The notes: generated by a model from the letters alone, not told the origin. 64,000 nucleotides of DNA from Phanerochaete sordida (GCA_019973155.2 BPQB01000007.1:1-64000); one strand, 5' to 3'. Shown: positions 20,412-32,104, counted from the first letter of the stretch. A program made the numbers and translations.

Positions 20412-23048
20412 ATGCAAGCAGGCACCCTCTTCAAGTTCACAAAGCCGCCCGACGGCCTCACCCGTCGGGTCATGTTCTACAACCAGCCCGCCTGGGACGA
20501 GCTCGCAGACAAGATCCAGAGCCTCTACGGCGTCCCCAAGGACAAGGTCGGCGTCTCCTACCTCGATGTCGACGGCGACGAGGTCACTCTCAGCTCCCAG
20601 GAGGAGCTCCAGGACTACTACAAGTTCAACCTCCCCGCGGTCAGAGGCTTCGGTCAGTCCGGCGAGGCTCTCAAGGCTATCCGCTTCACCGTGCGCGACC
20701 TCGGCATCGCGCGCGATGCCGACCCAGACAAGCCGCTCCCTCGCACTCCGAGTGCTGGCTCTGCCCTCAACGACAACCGCAACACGTTTGGCGTCGCGAA
20801 TCCGTTCACGAGCATCTTCGACGCCGGCGATGACTGGGAGCCCATCAACGCGTTCACTGCTGGGCCGGCGCCGAGCATGTTCATCCCTATCATCCCGGAG
20901 GAGAGTCCTGCCCCTCACGCCTTCCTCGAGCCGGTCCCAAGCGACGCGGCTTCGACTGTGAAGGACCACGACAGCGACACTGCCTCCACGGTCACCGAAA
21001 CCGACACCGGCACACTGCACAGGGTCGACAAGGGCAAGCGCAAGGCTACCGTCGAGGACGTCTCTGACGATGACGATGAAGTCGCTTCGACAGTCTCCCT
21101 CGTCGCGTCCAACTCTCCCGAGAAGCCAGCTATCCATGTCGCCAGTCATGTTGGTACCGAGGACACCTTCGGAGCACGCCAGCCAGCCGATCCTGAGCCT
21201 GAGCCGGAGGCTACTCCCAAGCCTCTCGAAAAGGAAGTCATCCCAGACGTCGATGACCCACCTCTTCCCGAGCTTGAGGATATCCAGGCGGCCCCTCACC
21301 CCAACGCGTCCCTTGCAAACGACATCGCGAGGCTTCTCAACACGTTCTCCTCAGTTCTGTCAAGCCACCCCGAGCTGTCCGAGGGCGTGCGAAACGTCGT
21401 TCGTAACGCAACGAATGGCGCCTACTGGACTGCGCACCGAGACGCTGTCGCTCGTGCTGCGGAAGAGGTCAGGAGGAACGCAGAGCAGAGCGTCCAGGAT
21501 GCACGCCGCGTCGCGGAGGATGCCCACCGTGCTGCAGAAGAGGCTGCCGGGCGCCGTGTCGCAGAGGCGCTCGGGAGCATCGTGCGCACCATCAACCAAT
21601 ACACTGGACAGCCGACGGCAGCTCCTGAAGTGAACACTACCAGCGAGGGTCCTATCACGTCCACTCCAGTCGCTGCGCGCAACCCGGAGGAGGCTCCGCG
21701 ACGTCGCCCAGTCCCTCCGCGCAGGCCGACCTACCGTCACAGCTGGTTCGGTCCCGGAGCCTCTGACCCGCTTGACCCTCACTTTGAGCCTTTTTTCTCC
21801 GCTGAGGGCGACATGCATAGGCCTTCGCGTGGAATGTTCTTCCCCCCGCCTCCGCATGGGCCCTACAATGCGCCCCCGGGCCCGCCTCCGCCTCCGCTCC
21901 CGCAGTTTTTGCCAACGCCGCTTCCTCCTCCTCATTCTCGCCCGCCTTTCCAGATGCCGCCTCCGCCTCCGCCGCGTCACCCCATGCCTGGAGCGTGGCC
22001 GCCTCCTGCGTTTATGGCTGGGATGAGGGGCGGCTGGGGTAACTGGGGCGCCTCTGACACTTCCGCGACGCGCGTTCCGGAGCATGGAGGCTCGTCGGCT
22101 GCCTACGCTCCGCCGCCGCCGCCGCCGCCCGCACAGACCGAGCCGGAGCTGTCGGCGAAGGATGCGCTGCAGGCCGCGAAGGAGAAGTACAAGGCTGAAA
22201 AGGAGCGGTATCGGCGCGAGCGCGAGCTGCGCCGGCTGACCAAGAAGCGCATGATGAACACGTCGAGCGAGACCGAGAGGTACGCCAAGTCCTCGTCCTC
22301 GGAGGACGACGCGGGGTCTGACGCGGACGACAGCCAGCCGCTGCTCAACAAGGACGCCCCGCCGCGCGAGGAGCCCGAGCCCGACTACACCGAGGTCCGG
22401 GGCCCCAAGGAGCCGCCCGCCGCGAGCTCGACGACGCACACGGAGGAGCCCGAGACGCAGATCGTGAGCAACGCCCGCGGCGGGTTCCCGCAGCTCGAGA
22501 TGATCTCGCTCAGCCCGCGCCGGCACCACACCATGCACGCCACCGGGCGGCATGGGCACGGCGGCCGTCATGCTTACGGTCGCCCCAACATCATGTACCC
22601 GCCGCCCCCGCCCCCGCCCCCCATAGCGCCGGTGTCTGTCCCGCAGGTGCCCATTCCGCCGCCCCCGCCGAGCCACCCTCTGTTCGCCGCGGGCAATCCG
22701 TTCGCGGCGCGCCCGGCGAACGGCAAGCTGTCGCAGAGCGTCACGCACAGGCTCGCTGAGGTCCGTCTCTCCCGCTCGTCCGCCGCGGCCTTACTGACAT
22801 CCGCTCCACAGATGGGCTTCACCGCGGCGGGCTACCCGAACCTGCCCTCGAAGGTGAATGCACAGGTCGCGCGGTTCGAGAGCACGCGCCAGGACGCCGC
22901 TGGGAGCGACGTCTCGCGCGACGCGGAGGACTCCGTTGTTGCCGAGATCGTCGAGGAGCTGCTGTCCGCGCCGACGCCTGGACCTTCCACTGCTGGGTCG
23001 GGTAACCTGCGCCGGAGCAACACGACGGTCCCTGGCAGCTGGAATTAG
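20412..23048 (+). CDS. PB1-domain, proline-rich hypothetical protein
   Basis: The reading frame is 878 codons, starting at ATG 20412. Residues ~3-98 form a PB1 domain: the basic first strand (LFKFTKPPDGLTRRV) and an acidic OPCA motif (YLDVDGDEVTLSSQEEL). It has features of both PB1 faces and could bind partners through either. A Ser/Glu-rich acidic stretch follows, then an Ala-rich helical segment (~residues 340-400), then long Pro-rich runs (PPGPPPPPLP, PPPPPPPAQTEPE), a charged Lys/Glu/Arg coiled coil (~570-620) and a Ser/acidic region. A 51-nt GT-AG segment (22761-22811) is in frame and may be an intron; if spliced, the protein is 861 residues. PB1 proteins act as signalling or autophagy scaffolds. 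The role here is not assigned. Confidence 0.75.
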   Translation: MQAGTLFKFTKPPDGLTRRVMFYNQPAWDELADKIQSLYGVPKDKVGVSYLDVDGDEVTLSSQEELQDYYKFNLPAVRGFGQSGEALKAIRFTVRDLGIARDADPDKPLPRTPSAGSALNDNRNTFGVANPFTSIFDAGDDWEPINAFTAGPAPSMFIPIIPEESPAPHAFLEPVPSDAASTVKDHDSDTASTVTETDTGTLHRVDKGKRKATVEDVSDDDDEVASTVSLVASNSPEKPAIHVASHVGTEDTFGARQPADPEPEPEATPKPLEKEVIPDVDDPPLPELEDIQAAPHPNASLANDIARLLNTFSSVLSSHPELSEGVRNVVRNATNGAYWTAHRDAVARAAEEVRRNAEQSVQDARRVAEDAHRAAEEAAGRRVAEALGSIVRTINQYTGQPTAAPEVNTTSEGPITSTPVAARNPEEAPRRRPVPPRRPTYRHSWFGPGASDPLDPHFEPFFSAEGDMHRPSRGMFFPPPPHGPYNAPPGPPPPPLPQFLPTPLPPPHSRPPFQMPPPPPPRHPMPGAWPPPAFMAGMRGGWGNWGASDTSATRVPEHGGSSAAYAPPPPPPPAQTEPELSAKDALQAAKEKYKAEKERYRRERELRRLTKKRMMNTSSETERYAKSSSSEDDAGSDADDSQPLLNKDAPPREEPEPDYTEVRGPKEPPAASSTTHTEEPETQIVSNARGGFPQLEMISLSPRRHHTMHATGRHGHGGRHAYGRPNIMYPPPPPPPPIAPVSVPQVPIPPPPPSHPLFAAGNPFAARPANGKLSQSVTHRLAEVRLSRSSAAALLTSAPQMGFTAAGYPNLPSKVNAQVARFESTRQDAAGSDVSRDAEDSVVAEIVEELLSAPTPGPSTAGSGNLRRSNTTVPGSWN

Positions 23049-23335
23049 TTTATGGAACCGGGTTGGAAAACCGCTCGGGAGGATGAGTGGGATGGACTCT
23101 GCTCTTTTTCCTTCACACGTGCTGTTGTATGTTTAGCTTGTACTGGTAACGAAGACGCGTATGATTATACTGTAAGTACTATGCTGCTATGGAATTTGGA
23201 ATCAAATATGGGAAACTTCATCTTGGGAAATTTAGTGTGAGCAGCTGAAGACTGGGGTCGAATTTTGCATATTTTATTGCGACTGTCCTACTTGACAAAC
23301 GACGCGCTGCGATCGACCTGCGACCATGATGCACT

Positions 23336-24502
23336 CTAAAGGGCAAGCTTCGCTGGAGCCCGCGATAGCAGCTTCTCTGCGGCGCCATGGAAGAGCACGA
23401 CGAGTCCTACGAGCTGCGACACAAGGAAGACGTCGCAGCACAGGGGCAGGCCGTGCGCCAGCGCAGCGGCGTACATGCTTGCGCACAGCGCGACGAAAAG
23501 CTCCATCCGGGTGTACTTCGGGTTGTGCTTCACGGTGCAGCACACTGGCGAAGGTGTCGGTTCAGTGATATCTGAAGGAGGAGAGGCAAAAGTACGTACG
23601 GTAGAGATAGCCAGGCAGGATGCTTGTGATGGCGGGGGACGTGTGCGGGTCGTGCGCGAGGAAGGCCAGGTAAATTGATGCACACGTCCTATGCAACACG
23701 GCCGATCAGCAACCTCCCTGCACAGAGAGCAGATTGAACGTACTGCAAGAACTCCGCCACCACGGCGTCCGCCTGCAGAAGCACAAGTTGCACGCACCCC
23801 AGCAGCACCGCGCCCACCACCGCGGCCACAACGTCCACCACACCACCCCCACACACAACCGCGCTCACAACCGCCGCGAGCACCGCCCCGAGCGCGACCT
23901 GCACGCCCGAGCGGCGCGCCGCCGGCTTCGCACACAGGTGCGCGAGGCGCGCGCGCGCCTCGTGCACGCGCACGCGCTCGTCGACGACGGCGGTGTACAG
24001 CCGGCGCACCTCGGGCAGCGCGTGCGGGAGCGTGCGCCGGAGGAGCGCGGGCGCGACGCGCTGGTGGTCGGAGCCGATGGTGAGGCGCAGCACGCCGAAG
24101 TGGCGGGCGTGCGCGGCGCGCACGCGGAAGGCGAGCGCGCCGTGCTGCGCGAGCAGCTCCAGCTCGGTGAGGGAGGCGCCGCTGTGGGCGAACGCGAGGA
24201 GGAACAGGTGCAGGAGCTCTGCGCGGACGATTCTCGCTGGGGTCTGTCAGTACTCGGGGGCGTGTTTGGCGGATGTGGTACTCACGGACGTGCCGGAGGT
24301 AGTCGCGTGGCGCGGGCATGTGCTGCAGCTTGTGTAGCTGCACAGCACGCTTTGGGACGACAAGGGTCGTTCGCGACTGCAGCGCCGCGGGTGCAGACAT
24401 GCGCCGCTGCATCTTAGGACGCTTGGCAGCCTTTGCGGTGCGGCCGACCGACGAGCAGTGGCGCGAGAGGTGGCGGAGGGGACGTTGGGCGAGTGGTGCC
24501 AT
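23336..24502 (-). CDS. Short ThrE/DUF1212-like membrane protein (tentative)
   Basis: Spliced reading from ATG 24502 (alternative ATG 24412) to TAG at 23336-23338. The N-terminus is Arg-rich without acidic residues, like a mitochondrial presequence. The main exon (about 23740-24230) reads ARIVRAELLHLFLLAFAHSG, later LPHALPEVRRLYTAVVDERV, then LAHLCAKPAARRSG and the hydrophobic VALGAVLAAVVSAVVCGGGV. This order (an ILLSSG-like helix, a SEVDRL-like helix, a charged helix, then glycine-rich membrane helices) resembles the N-terminal half of bacterial ThrE and fungal Prm10-like threonine/serine exporters. The C-terminal part adds about two more hydrophobic helices (ELFVALCASMYAAALAHGLP, VFLVSQLVGLVVLF). 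Full-length family members have about ten transmembrane segments; this protein is much shorter. The family call is a weak manual alignment. Confidence 0.4.
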   Translation of the reverse strand: MAPLAQRPLRHLSRHCSSVGRTAKAAKRPKMQRRMSAPAALQSRTTLVVPKRAVQLHKLQHMPAPRDYLRHVREYHIRQTRPRVLTDPSENRPRRAPAPVPPRVRPQRRLPHRAGAARAARRARLPRARRARPPLRRAAPHHRLRPPARRARAPPAHAPARAARGAPAVHRRRRRARARARGARAPRAPVCEAGGAPLGRAGRARGGARGGCERGCVWGWCGGRCGRGGGRGAAGVRATCASAGGRRGGGVLAVRSICSLCREVADRPCCIGRVHQFTWPSSRTTRTRPPPSQASCLAISTVRTFASPPSDITEPTPSPVCCTVKHNPKYTRMELFVALCASMYAAALAHGLPLCCDVFLVSQLVGLVVLFHGAAEKLLSRAPAKLAL

Positions 24503-25328
24503 GACTGGATTGGTATTGCACTTGCGAACGACGAGTGGGACGAAGAACCAGCTTCGAGTGAGTGTAGTGGTCAGATGAGAAATGTGGCACCCGGTTCCAT
24601 GATGCCACAACTTTATACACTTTGCTCGCGGACGTCCCGGTGGGCCGTCCGCCTCCCAAACGCGACAAGCCGACGCGGGAGACCCTCCCAGAGCCATGAA
24701 ACGTCGGGCGCAGCAGTGGAGGGACCCCTCGCCCACCGTCCCTGGGGCCGTCGGCCCCGATCAAAACGACGAGCGAGCACCGCGGCCGCGGCGACCAGAG
24801 CAGGCAACGCGGTGGGCCCATACACGGCGATTCGAATCGGGCCCGCCAACCGCCCCGCCAGCCGCCCTCAAGGTGACCCTCGCACGTTCCAGCGCGCGCA
24901 CGACGGCCCCGGAGCGTCCTCGGAGCGTCCGTCGCCTGTTTCTGCGGCGCACTGGCGCCTGGCGCAGCGTACGGGCCAGCTGACGCGGCGAGCGCGCGCG
25001 CGCCTGCGCGAAGAGGCACTGCGGGGCCCGCTCGCGGCGGGCTTCGCGTCGAGAAGCGTGCCGGGGTCGCTGTGCGCCCGAGCGAGCGCGGGGGCACGCC
25101 CGCCACAGTGTGCTTGCGCGGCCGTGATTCGCTAGACGCGACAGACGTGCGCGCCTGGAAGGCCGGGTCCCGGTGTGTGTGGCGTGCTTCCGTGCACCCA
25201 GCTGGGCAGCCAGAGGGACAGGAAAGGCGCGGCGGGGGTATATAGGCGGGGACCACGAACGCAGAGAGGACGCAGCTCAGTGCACTGTAACCTCTCCTCC
25301 CCGCCTCGCCAGCTCGAGCTTGTCAGAG
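24503..25328. other. GC-rich intergenic segment with a promoter at its right end
   Basis: This stretch is very GC-rich, so it is open in several frames on both strands, but none shows domain-like composition. I treat those frames as chance. The right end holds TATATA (25239-25244), about 85 bp upstream of the RNase ATG, with a C/T-rich leader between. Confidence 0.5.
25239..25244 (+). promoter_or_regulatory. TATA box of the secreted RNase gene
   Basis: GGTATATAGGCGG lies 85 bp upstream of ATG 25329 and is followed by a pyrimidine-rich leader (CCTCTCCTCCCCGCCTCGCC). This is typical of a fungal core promoter. Confidence 0.6.
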
Positions 25329-25902
<574 letters not shown>

Positions 25903-26017
25903 ATTACGACTTACAGAGGGGAGACGCGCATGGTCCGCAAACAAGGAAAGCACACTGTATGGTACTGTGAACCGAGGGCCGTGGCATCACGAAAGCATAA
26001 TACATACATAAGTGGAA

Positions 26018-26891
26018 TCAGTACTGCAGGCGGAACATGAACTGGAAGCTGTATTGCTTGGTGTCGGGATCCCAGTGGGACCAGTTCCAGTAACCGGCGT
26101 CGTCGGTCTCGTCCTCGATCTCACGCGCGGGGATACGGAAAGCAATGGTCTCGTACGGCTCAGCAGCAACCTTGGCAGAGTCCATTAGCTTAGACGTGTG
26201 TGAAACAGGCCAGAGCACGACTCACGATGAGGTACTGGTACGCCTTGTTTGGCGGCTCCCGCTTTTGCTCCCATGCACTCATGAACCGCCTGCGGGGGAT
26301 GACGTCGGCCTTAATCTGGGGAAGGTGCACCTGCACCATCATGCCCTCCTTGCCGGTATCCCTGTCCCGCACCTTGGTGACGCGGTAGCCGGGGCGTCCG
26401 ATCTTCAGGAAGACCTTGCGCTGTACTTGGTTTTGGGCATTTGGTGCGATCATGAGCTGAGTCTCCTTGAGGTCGCGCGCCGCACGTCTGGCAAGGTTTG
26501 TTTGGTGCTTCTTGCCCTGGGTGTGGGCGAGGTAGGAGCCCTCATTTGTATGCAGGGTGAGGCAGAGACGACATTCTAATGAGCCCAGGTGGTTGCGGAG
26601 GATGTATGGGTCCTGTTGGAGAGTGAGCACGTATGAACAGGCATTCGTGGGCGTTATGACGCACCTTGGCCAAGTCAATGGTCTCCAAAGCGAGCTTCCT
26701 CAGCCGCTCTCGCCTGTCGACGTTGGTCTCTGAAGCACCTGCGACACCACCACCACCGAACTTTGAGCCTACACGATTCTGTTGCCCCGTCAGGAGAGTA
26801 TTCTGGAGATAATATGGCTATATGCGCACCTGGTAATCTGCGAGAGGGTCAGCGAGGTCAGACAAGGCAAAGAGAGAAGGCACGCACCCAT
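26018..26891 (-). CDS. PRP11: Splicing factor 3A subunit 2 (SF3A2/Prp11)
   Basis: This U2 snRNP component helps form the pre-spliceosome. Conserved blocks: RERLRKLALETIDLAK, DPYILRNHLGSLECRLC (C2H2-type zinc finger), LTLHTNEGSYLAHTQGKKHQ, GRPGYRVTKVRDRDTGKEG and AAEPYETIAFRIPAREIED. The C-terminus, KQYSFQFMFRLQY, lacks the Pro-rich tail of the animal protein, as in yeast. The start is unusual: ATGG (26888-26891), an intron (26838-26887), an 8-nt exon ATTACCAG (26830-26837), a second intron (26779-26829), then NRVGSKFGGGGVAG. This gives MDYQNRVGSK, matching the animal N-terminus MDFQHRPGGK. The gene is head to head with RRP5, 226 bp between start codons. Confidence 0.92.
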
Positions 26892-27117
26892 GGTTGACCG
26901 AGGGAGTGAGCGAGTGTACTAGACGCCTGGTAGACGCAGCGGGGGCGATTTGGCTGATGTAAGACTTTTGATGGGATCGAGATCCAAATTCTACGGGCAA
27001 GCGGACTTGGCAAAATTCTGGCGCACTGCAGGCCTCTGGCTCACTCCCTCTTCCGCCCTCCGCCGCCGCTCCTGGCGACCGCTGCTTGCGCGCCGACCCT
27101 CAAAATTACCGTACACG

Positions 27118-30100
27118 ATGGCGGCTGGCACAAAGCGCGCTAATGACGGCTCTGCCGCCCCCAAGGCGAAGAAGACCAAGGTCGACCACAAGGCTCCCAA
27201 GCAGCAGTCTCTGGCAGACAAGCCTGCACAACCTACCTCCAGTTTGCTGACCGAGGAGGTTGACTTTCCACGAGGAGGAGGAACCAGCTTCACCCCCATC
27301 GAGGTCAAGGCCATCCGCGCCGAGGCCGTCAAGGAAGCTAATGAAGAGCTCTTCAAAGTAAGCTTTGCGGTCGTGAATATTAACGCAGAATTTAAACGCA
27401 TTTCTAGGAGAAGGCGGTCAAGACCTCTCAGCGCGACAGGCGAAAGTCCGAATCCAAAAAGAAGGACAAGAAGGCCGCAGCGGATGGCAAGCAGGAGAGC
27501 CATGTGCGCATCGAGCACCTCAACTACAAAGTGCGTGAAATATTCCACTGCCCTGTAAATACATTCACTGAGTGCTACAAAGAGGGTTACAGTTGGCATG
27601 AAGATCCTCGGACAGGTCATGTCTGTCGAGCCTCTGGCACTCATCGTGTCCTTGCCGAACCAGCTCCTCGCACACGTCCCTATAACAAATGTCTCCTCGC
27701 AACTAACACAGCTGCTAGAGTCCATGGACGAAGACGAGCCCGAAGACGACTCAGACGCGAGTGACGACGAAGAGGGCACCAGTATGCGGCGTCGCGTACC
27801 AGAGCTCCACGAGATATTCCGTCCGGGCCAGTATGTTCGCGCGGTCGTGACCGCGGTGCATGCCGCAGGGTCCACAGATACGACAGGCTTCAGCAGAACG
27901 CGCGACGAGTCGCATAAAGCGAGTCGGAGGGTCGAGCTGAGCCTGTTCCCGGAGAAGGTGAACGAGGGAGTAGCGAAGGCGGATCTCAAGGCTGGCTTCG
28001 TGAGTGCACGCGTCTCATTCTGTGAGGTGTCCTCTAAATTTGTCCTTAGGCCTGTTCCGCTGCTGTCAAGAGCGTTGAGGACCATGGTTATATCCTCGAC
28101 ATGGGTGTACCCGAAATTTCGGGCTTCCTTTCGTTCAAGGATGCTAAGCAATCACCACACATTGGCGAGAGGCGACTGACAGTCGGTCACCTACTGGATG
28201 TGTGCGTTACGAAGCTGTCAAGCAACGGGCGTACATGTAACGTCACTGTGAATCCAGAGTCTGTCGCGTCGACATCTGTGCGTTACTCTCTCAGTCTATA
28301 ACTCAAAAGCTACTCACACAGTTATCTAGCTCACGGAGGTCTCGAACGTATCTTCCATCGTTCCAGGCGCACTCGTCTCCGCCCTCGTCACCATGATCCA
28401 GCCTACGGGCCTGAACCTGCAGGTACTGGGCTTCTACAACGGCACCGTCGACCAGTTCCACCTGCCGCCAGGCGACGTCGAGGACAACTTCAAGCTCGGA
28501 CAGAAGGTGAAGGCGCGCGTGCTGTACGACATCAGCCCGTCGACGCCGCCACGCTTCGCGCTCTCGCTCGCGGCGCACGTCGTCGCACTCGCAGACAAGA
28601 CCGTCGACGGCGCGCCGCTGCGCGCGGCGTTCGCGGTCGGCACGCCCGTGGACCCGGTGCGCGTGCTCCGCGTCGAGCCCGAGCGCGGGCTCGTCGTGCA
28701 CGTCGCGCCCGCACTCGAAGGCGTCGTGCACATTTCGCAGGTCGCGGACGAGCACGTGCCTGCGCTCGCGGCGAACGCGGGGCCCTGGAAGGTCGGCACG
28801 ATGCACCGCGCGCGCGTGACGGGCTACCACCCGCTCGACGGGCTGCTGCAGCTCTCGATGAAGCCGAGCGTGCTCGAGCAGAAGTTCCTCCAGGTTGGCG
28901 AGGTCAAGGTCGGCGAGGTCATCAAGGGCAGCGTCAAGAAGCTCACGGACAGCGCGCTGTTCGTGTCCATCTCGGGCAATGTGGATGGCGTCATCTGGCC
29001 GAACCACTATGCCGATATTCACTTGAAGCACCCGCAGAAGAGGTTCAAGCCTGGAGGAAGCATCAAGTGCCGTGTATGTTGATTTGAACTCGGGGAGATT
29101 CGTCTGTCCTAATTTATGCTACAGATCTTGGTTGTAGATGCTGCGCGGAAGCGTATCGTCCTCACCGCGAAGAAGACACTCATTGACTCCTCACTTCCCA
29201 TCGTTGCGAGCTTGGACGATGCGAAGGAAGGTGTTGTCACGCACGCCGTCGTTTTCAAGGCATCGGAGAAGAGCCTGCAGGTCGAGTTCTACAACAACCT
29301 GAAGGCCATCGTGCCTATTCGCGAGGCCAGCGAGACCACCATCGCGTCCCTGCCCGAGTCCTTCCCTGTGGGCAAGGTCGTGCAGGTCCGCATCATCTCC
29401 ACCGACGCCGAGACCGGGCGTATCGTGGCCAGCATCCGCCAGGCCTCGGCGAACTTTAAGGATGCGATAGCCGCCATCCAGGACGTCGAGATCGGGCACA
29501 CCGTCGAGGGCGTCGTCTCGGAGATCCAGAAGGAGAAGGCCGTGCTCACGCTGCAGCCGACGCAGGTGCGCGCGCTGCTCTCGCTCAACAACCTCGCGAA
29601 CCGGCGCGGCGTCACGGTCGCGCAGCTGCGCGGGAGCCTCGCGGTCGGCGAGCGCCTCACGGGGCTCGTCGTGACGTCGCGCAACGCCGCGAAGGGCTTC
29701 GTGCTCGTCGCGAGCGCGCCGCGCGAGAAGGACACGCTGCCGCGCGCCGCACTCAGCCTCGAGAGCGTGCAGCCGGGGCAGCGCGTCGGCGGGCGCGTCG
29801 TGCGCCACGTCCGCGCGGGCGCACTCGTCAAGCTCTCCGCGCGCCTTTCGGGCGTGCTGCACCCCACGGACGTCTCGGACGACTACGAGGCCGGCGCGCC
29901 CTTCCCGCCGCTCGACACCATCGTCAAGGCCGCGGTCGTCGCCGTCGACGTCGAGAAGCGGACGCTCACGCTGTCCACGCGGCGCTCCGTCATGGACCCC
30001 GCCGAGCACGCGCCCGTCGCAGACCCCGTCATCAGCAGTGTCGCGGACCTCAAGGTCGGCGCGACTGTGCGCGGCTTCATCAAGAGCGTGGCGGAGCACG

Positions 30101-32104
30101 GGCTGTTCGTCACGTTGGGCCGCAACGTGGACGCGCGTGTGCAGATTAAGGAGCTGTTCGACGACGTAAGCTTTTGCCAGCTGGTGATTTATTTATGAGT
30201 GTACTTACCGTGGCGCAGTACGTCAAAGACTGGAAGAGCCGCTTCCAGGCCAACCAGCTCGTGAAGGGCCGGATTCTCAGGTGCGTACCCGCCAACTACG
30301 GACAGCTGCCATCGTTCTGACCTGTTCGCCGCAGCGTGGATGTCGAGAAAAAGCAGGTGGAGATGACCTTCCGCTCTGCAGATGCCTCTCGCAACGCCCA
30401 GTCGACTTTGAAGCTGTCCGACTTTTCGGAAGGCCAGAAGGTCGATGCCGTCGTCAAGAAGATCGAGGACTACGGTCTGTTCCTTGAGATAGAGGGCTCG
30501 AAAGTCCGTGGACTCTGCCACAAGTCTGAGGTACGTTGGTGTCGTGCGGCGCAGAGGGCAAGGACTAACCACCCGCACAGCTTTCGGACAATGCAGAGGC
30601 CGATGTCACCATGGCGCTCCGCAGCTTCCGGGAAGGCGACAAGGTCAAGACTGTCATTCTCTCCATAGACACCGAGAAGCGCCGCATCTCGTTCGGCTTG
30701 AAGCCTTCGTACTTCGCCGAGGAGGACTTCCAGGAGGAAGAATCCGAGGAAGAAGCAGACCAAGAATCTCTGGGTGTCGTGGATGAAGAGGAAGAGCAGG
30801 ATCAGGATGGTGAAGACAACCAGGAAGATGAGGATGAAGAAGCTGCCAGCGACGCTGAGGATAATGAGGAAGACGAGGACGAGGAGACCATGGACGTCGA
30901 CGTCGACGTTGGCGGATCCATGTTCACCAACGCACAAGCGAAAGCCGGCCCTTCGAAGACACGTAGCGCGCTCAAGCTGGACGACGGTTTCCAGTGGTCC
31001 GCGAAGCAGCCGAACGAGGACGTCGAGATGGAGTCTTCAGAGGACGAGAGCGACGGCGAGGACCAGCCGAGCAAGAAGAAGAAGCGCAAGGCGAAGGAGA
31101 TCGAGGTAGACCTGACCGCGGACCTGCAGACGAAGATGCCCGAGTCGAACGCGGACTTCGAGCGTGTGCTCCTCGGCTCGCCGAACTCGTCCTTCCTCTG
31201 GGTGCAGTACATGTCGTTCCAGCTCCAGCTCTCCGAGGTCGAGAAGGCGCGCGAGATCGCACAGCGTGCGCTCAAGACCATCAGCTTCCGCGAGGAGCAG
31301 GAGAAGCTGAATGTGTGGATCGCGCTTCTGAACTTGGAGAACGTGTACGGCACCGAGGAGTCGCTCGAGGCGACCTTCAAGGACGCCGCCCGTCACAACG
31401 ACTCGAAGACCATCCATCTGCGCATGGCTGCCATCCTTGAGCAGAGTGAGAAGACTGAGGTGAGCACTATCTCACGAGAGAGGCTCGCGACGGTGCTAAC
31501 AGACTTGCAGAAGGCTGAGGAGCAGTTCAAGAAGACGGCCAAGAAGTTCGGCCAGAGCTCCAAGGTCTGGACGCTGTACGCCGAGTACTACCTGCGTCAC
31601 GGTAAGCTCGAGGAAGCGCGCGCACTCCTTCCACGTAGTCTGCAGTCCCTCGAAAAGCGGAAACGTGAGTGCATCAGATGCAAAGGAATCTAGCAAGTGA
31701 CTAATCATTGCATAGACCTAAAAACTATCTCCAAGTTTGCGCAGCTGGAGTACAAGCTCGGTGATCCGGAGCGGGGAAAGACCATTTTCGAGGGCATCGT
31801 GGAGTCACATCCGAAGCGGTGGGATCTGTGGTCAATATATATCGATATGGAAGCTGGCCAGGGCGACATCATGAGTCTTCGGTGCGTAATGAGTCCGTGT
31901 CCGTGTTTTGTGGCATACATGCTGATGTCATACAGGAACCTCTTCGATCGAGTCCTTGCGCAAAAGATGACGAGTCACAAGGCGAAGTCCTTCTTCAAAA
32001 AGTGGCTTGAGCTGGAGCGAAGGATAGGCGACGAAGAAGGCGCTGACGCTGTGAAAGCGAAAGCTATCGAGTGGACACGACGAGCAGCAGGCGAAAGTGC
32101 ATAA
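27118..32104 (+). CDS. RRP5: rRNA biogenesis protein RRP5 (PDCD11)
   Basis: A large nucleolar protein needed for both 18S and 5.8S/25S pre-rRNA processing. The start is ATG 27118 (MAAGTKRANDG) and the stop TAA at 32102-32104. The N-terminal ~90 residues are basic, with VDFPRGGGTSFTPIEVKAIR as in other RRP5 proteins. Repeated S1 RNA-binding domains follow (MKILGQVMSVEPLALIVSLP, LKVGATVRGFIKSVAEHGLF, GQKVDAVVKKIEDYGLFLEI). After an acidic linker (30740-30900) comes a C-terminal half-TPR/HAT array: FERVLLGSPNSSFLWVQYMS, ARALLPRSLQSLEKRK, FAQLEYKLGDPERGKTIFEG, LFDRVLAQKMTSHKAKSFF. About a dozen short introns interrupt it. One GC-rich exon (29190-30170) has strong G/C third-position bias. Confidence 0.95.

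Noticed and set aside
20001..21299. 432-codon frame on the minus strand
   Set aside because: It is antisense to the PB1-domain gene. Its composition (Arg/Glu/Val-rich) is what the complementary strand of a G/C-ending frame gives, and no domain is visible.
21360..22748. 462-codon minus-strand frame
   Set aside because: Antisense to the proline-rich part of the PB1 gene; its Arg/Gly-rich runs are simply the complement of Pro codons.
23734..24417. Plus-strand frame of 227 codons, His/Arg-rich
   Set aside because: Antisense to the ThrE-like exon, where the minus strand has hydrophobic helices with sensible spacing.
24414..25256. Overlapping long frames on both strands (280 and 225 codons)
   Set aside because: Stop codons are rare here because GC is very high. 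Neither frame has a domain, and the region lies between two well-supported genes.
29191..30099. 302-codon minus-strand frame
   Set aside because: Mirror of the GC-rich RRP5 exon with conserved S1 domains on the plus strand.
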